Source: DATFXM01 sp035315885
Lineage (GTDB): Bacteria > Acidobacteriota > Blastocatellia > UBA7656
Length of the DNA stretch: 7,117 nt
Reading direction: 5' to 3'
Assembly: GCA_035315885.1 (NCBI GenBank)
Contig: DATFXM010000001.1
Span: forward strand, 1-7,117
The position numbers and the translations under genes are program-made. Every line of letters begins with the position of its first letter. Within the stretch, counting starts at the first letter, position 1. A model generated the notes under the pieces. It saw nothing but the letters and a program-made list of their open reading frames with translations, was not told where the DNA came from and made no database searches. Shown here piece by piece: positions 5,915 through 7,117 of this stretch.

Positions 5915-7048
5915 TCAACTTTCCCAGGAAAGCTCAAGCTTGCAGCCTAGAAATGCAGCAAGCCGTTCGGCTTCATCCACAGCGGCGCGCCGCACCCACA
6001 GTGGCACTTTCACAAAGGGTTCGATCGTGACGTCGACTCGGTTGCCCTTGACCACGTGCCGCCATACGCCCTGCATCCGGCCGTTGACCAGAAGCACCGG
6101 CGATATCCAGCCCTGGGGTCTGAAGATTCGTTTCCTGAAATCTCCAGGCAGAAGATGTTCGGCATGCCGTGAGGCACCAACGACGTACTGATCGAAGCCG
6201 GGCAGCAGACTGACCGAGTGGTCTGGTTCGACTTCCTTTGCTTGTCGCAGGTCGCGGGTTAGCATCCAGGCCTGTACTCCCTCCAGGTCCACTGGGCTTA
6301 CCTCGTCACCGAGCGAGTTGATCCATTGTCGCGCCGTGGCAACGCTGCCGCAGCCCCACCACCGCGCCAGGTCGTGATAAGTTGCCGGACCGTAGGCGGT
6401 GAGGAAACGCCTGGTGATTGTTGCGGTGGCGGTCTTCGCTTCTACGGAAGGCTGCGCCGCGCCTAGCCACGTATCCGGACGCGTGAACCTCACGCGTTGA
6501 CCCTCGCTGGGTCCGAAACATAGGTAACCAGCGAATGCGGCGGGCTTCAAGATCGTTCCCCAGCTTCCCTCGGCGAGCTTCGCTCCGAACTCCGCCGATT
6601 TCGTAATGCGCCCGACCTCCTTTGCAAGCTCTTCGCGCGTCATCACCCGGCCGTCGAGTGCGACTCGCACGGCCTTGGTCAGGCGGTCGAGGTCTTCGAG
6701 GCTGATGCCAAAGTATTTCTCCCATGCGGAAGCTCTGAGGTACCGGCGGCTGGTCGAAAGAGCCGCGTGCCAGATCGACAGCTCGTCGGCGGGAAGCAGG
6801 TGCAGTGTACCGCGCATCGCCCAGGTCTTTACCAGCAATCGGTCATCCCAGATTGCTCGTTGAACAGTGCCGCGTTTGAGGTCTTCGACTCTGGCCCAGA
6901 GGGTCAGCTCGGCGGACGACATCACTTGCGCGTGCAACCCGCAGAGTCGCCTGGCGACGTCAAGCATTTTGCCCACGGGAGCACGTCGATGGAGGTGATG
7001 TCGTTGAATTCGCCAGGCGGCAGCTCGAGTCCAGGAGAGCTTCAGCAT
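5915..7048 (-). CDS. Winged-helix DNA-binding protein, HTH_42 / AlkZ-like DNA glycosylase superfamily
   Basis: The 377-residue product belongs to the HTH_42 family (PF06224, formerly DUF1006). Its characterised members AlkZ (Streptomyces) and YcaQ/AlkX (E. coli, Acinetobacter) are glycosylases that remove bulky alkylated or crosslinked bases. Visible landmarks: CGLHAQ (36-41) at the site of the catalytic QxQ/QxD motif, here H39-A-Q41; the conserved TWAMRGTLHLLP block (75-86); a central winged-helix region around YGPATYHDLARWWG (219-232); LLPGFDQYVVG (281-291) with FRPQGWISPVLLVNGRMQGVW (309-329); and a C-terminal helix ending in CKLELSWES. The length is normal for the family. An in-frame TAA four codons upstream (7058-7060) makes the ATG at 7048 the earliest start; no clear Shine-Dalgarno precedes it. 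It converges on the DUF4242 gene and is probably independent of it. The family call is firm, but glycosylase activity is only inferred, because many HTH_42 proteins are uncharacterised. Confidence 0.9.
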   Translation of the reverse strand: MLKLSWTRAAAWRIQRHHLHRRAPVGKMLDVARRLCGLHAQVMSSAELTLWARVEDLKRGTVQRAIWDDRLLVKTWAMRGTLHLLPADELSIWHAALSTSRRYLRASAWEKYFGISLEDLDRLTKAVRVALDGRVMTREELAKEVGRITKSAEFGAKLAEGSWGTILKPAAFAGYLCFGPSEGQRVRFTRPDTWLGAAQPSVEAKTATATITRRFLTAYGPATYHDLARWWGCGSVATARQWINSLGDEVSPVDLEGVQAWMLTRDLRQAKEVEPDHSVSLLPGFDQYVVGASRHAEHLLPGDFRKRIFRPQGWISPVLLVNGRMQGVWRHVVKGNRVDVTIEPFVKVPLWVRRAAVDEAERLAAFLGCKLELSWES

Positions 7049-7117
7049 GAGACAACATTAGCGGTTTGATTCAGAGACGCAAGCCGCGAACAGATCTCGG
7101 CTGATTCCTGCCGTTGC

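Noticed and set aside
7055..7082. Possible minus-strand promoter TTGCGT (7077-7082), 16-bp gap, TAATGT (7055-7060) for the HTH_42 gene
   Set aside because: Both hexamers match consensus at only about half the positions and the -10 would lie 6 bases from the ATG. Too weak to annotate.

Overview
The window holds four genes from what looks like a moderately GC-rich, free-living bacterium, most likely an acidobacterium (Blastocatellia/Pyrinomonadales-like). The main reason is the pairing of an ECF sigma factor of the Sigma70_ECF (PF07638) type with a very large Hanks-type Ser/Thr kinase. The kinase carries the N-terminal preamble (W-x-x-ID-x-IFEAAL ... EKLLAAHEKAG) typical of acidobacterial kinases. 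This placement is inference from family resemblance; no rRNA or phylogenetic marker is present.

Layout. Positions 1-83 are a short intergenic region with a 7-bp tandem repeat (3-28), a near-palindrome (49-65) and a perfect TATAAT (65-70). The ECF sigma factor gene (84-650, with an alternative start at 69) overlaps by one base a 1624-residue protein (650-5524). That protein fuses a Ser/Thr kinase, a double zinc ribbon, a degenerate class III nucleotide cyclase, a STAND-type ATPase and about a dozen TPR-like repeats. After 31 bases comes a small DUF4242 gene (5556-5822) with a strong Shine-Dalgarno. A 92-bp convergent spacer with weak hairpins separates it from a minus-strand gene (5915-7048) for a winged-helix protein of the HTH_42/AlkZ-like DNA glycosylase superfamily. 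That gene is probably unrelated to the plus-strand operon.

How the genes may work together. The sigma factor lacks the acidic region 2.2 motif usual in ECF factors and has a Thr-Thr pair there. This is the situation described for kinase-activated ECF factors (Vibrio EcfP/PknT). The overlapping kinase is an obvious candidate activator. It has no visible transmembrane helix, so its input is probably cytoplasmic: the zinc ribbons, the pseudo-cyclase, or nucleotide-driven opening of the STAND/TPR half. The most interesting object in the window is this compact one-component-like route: sensor, ATPase switch and kinase in one chain, translationally coupled to its likely sigma-factor substrate.
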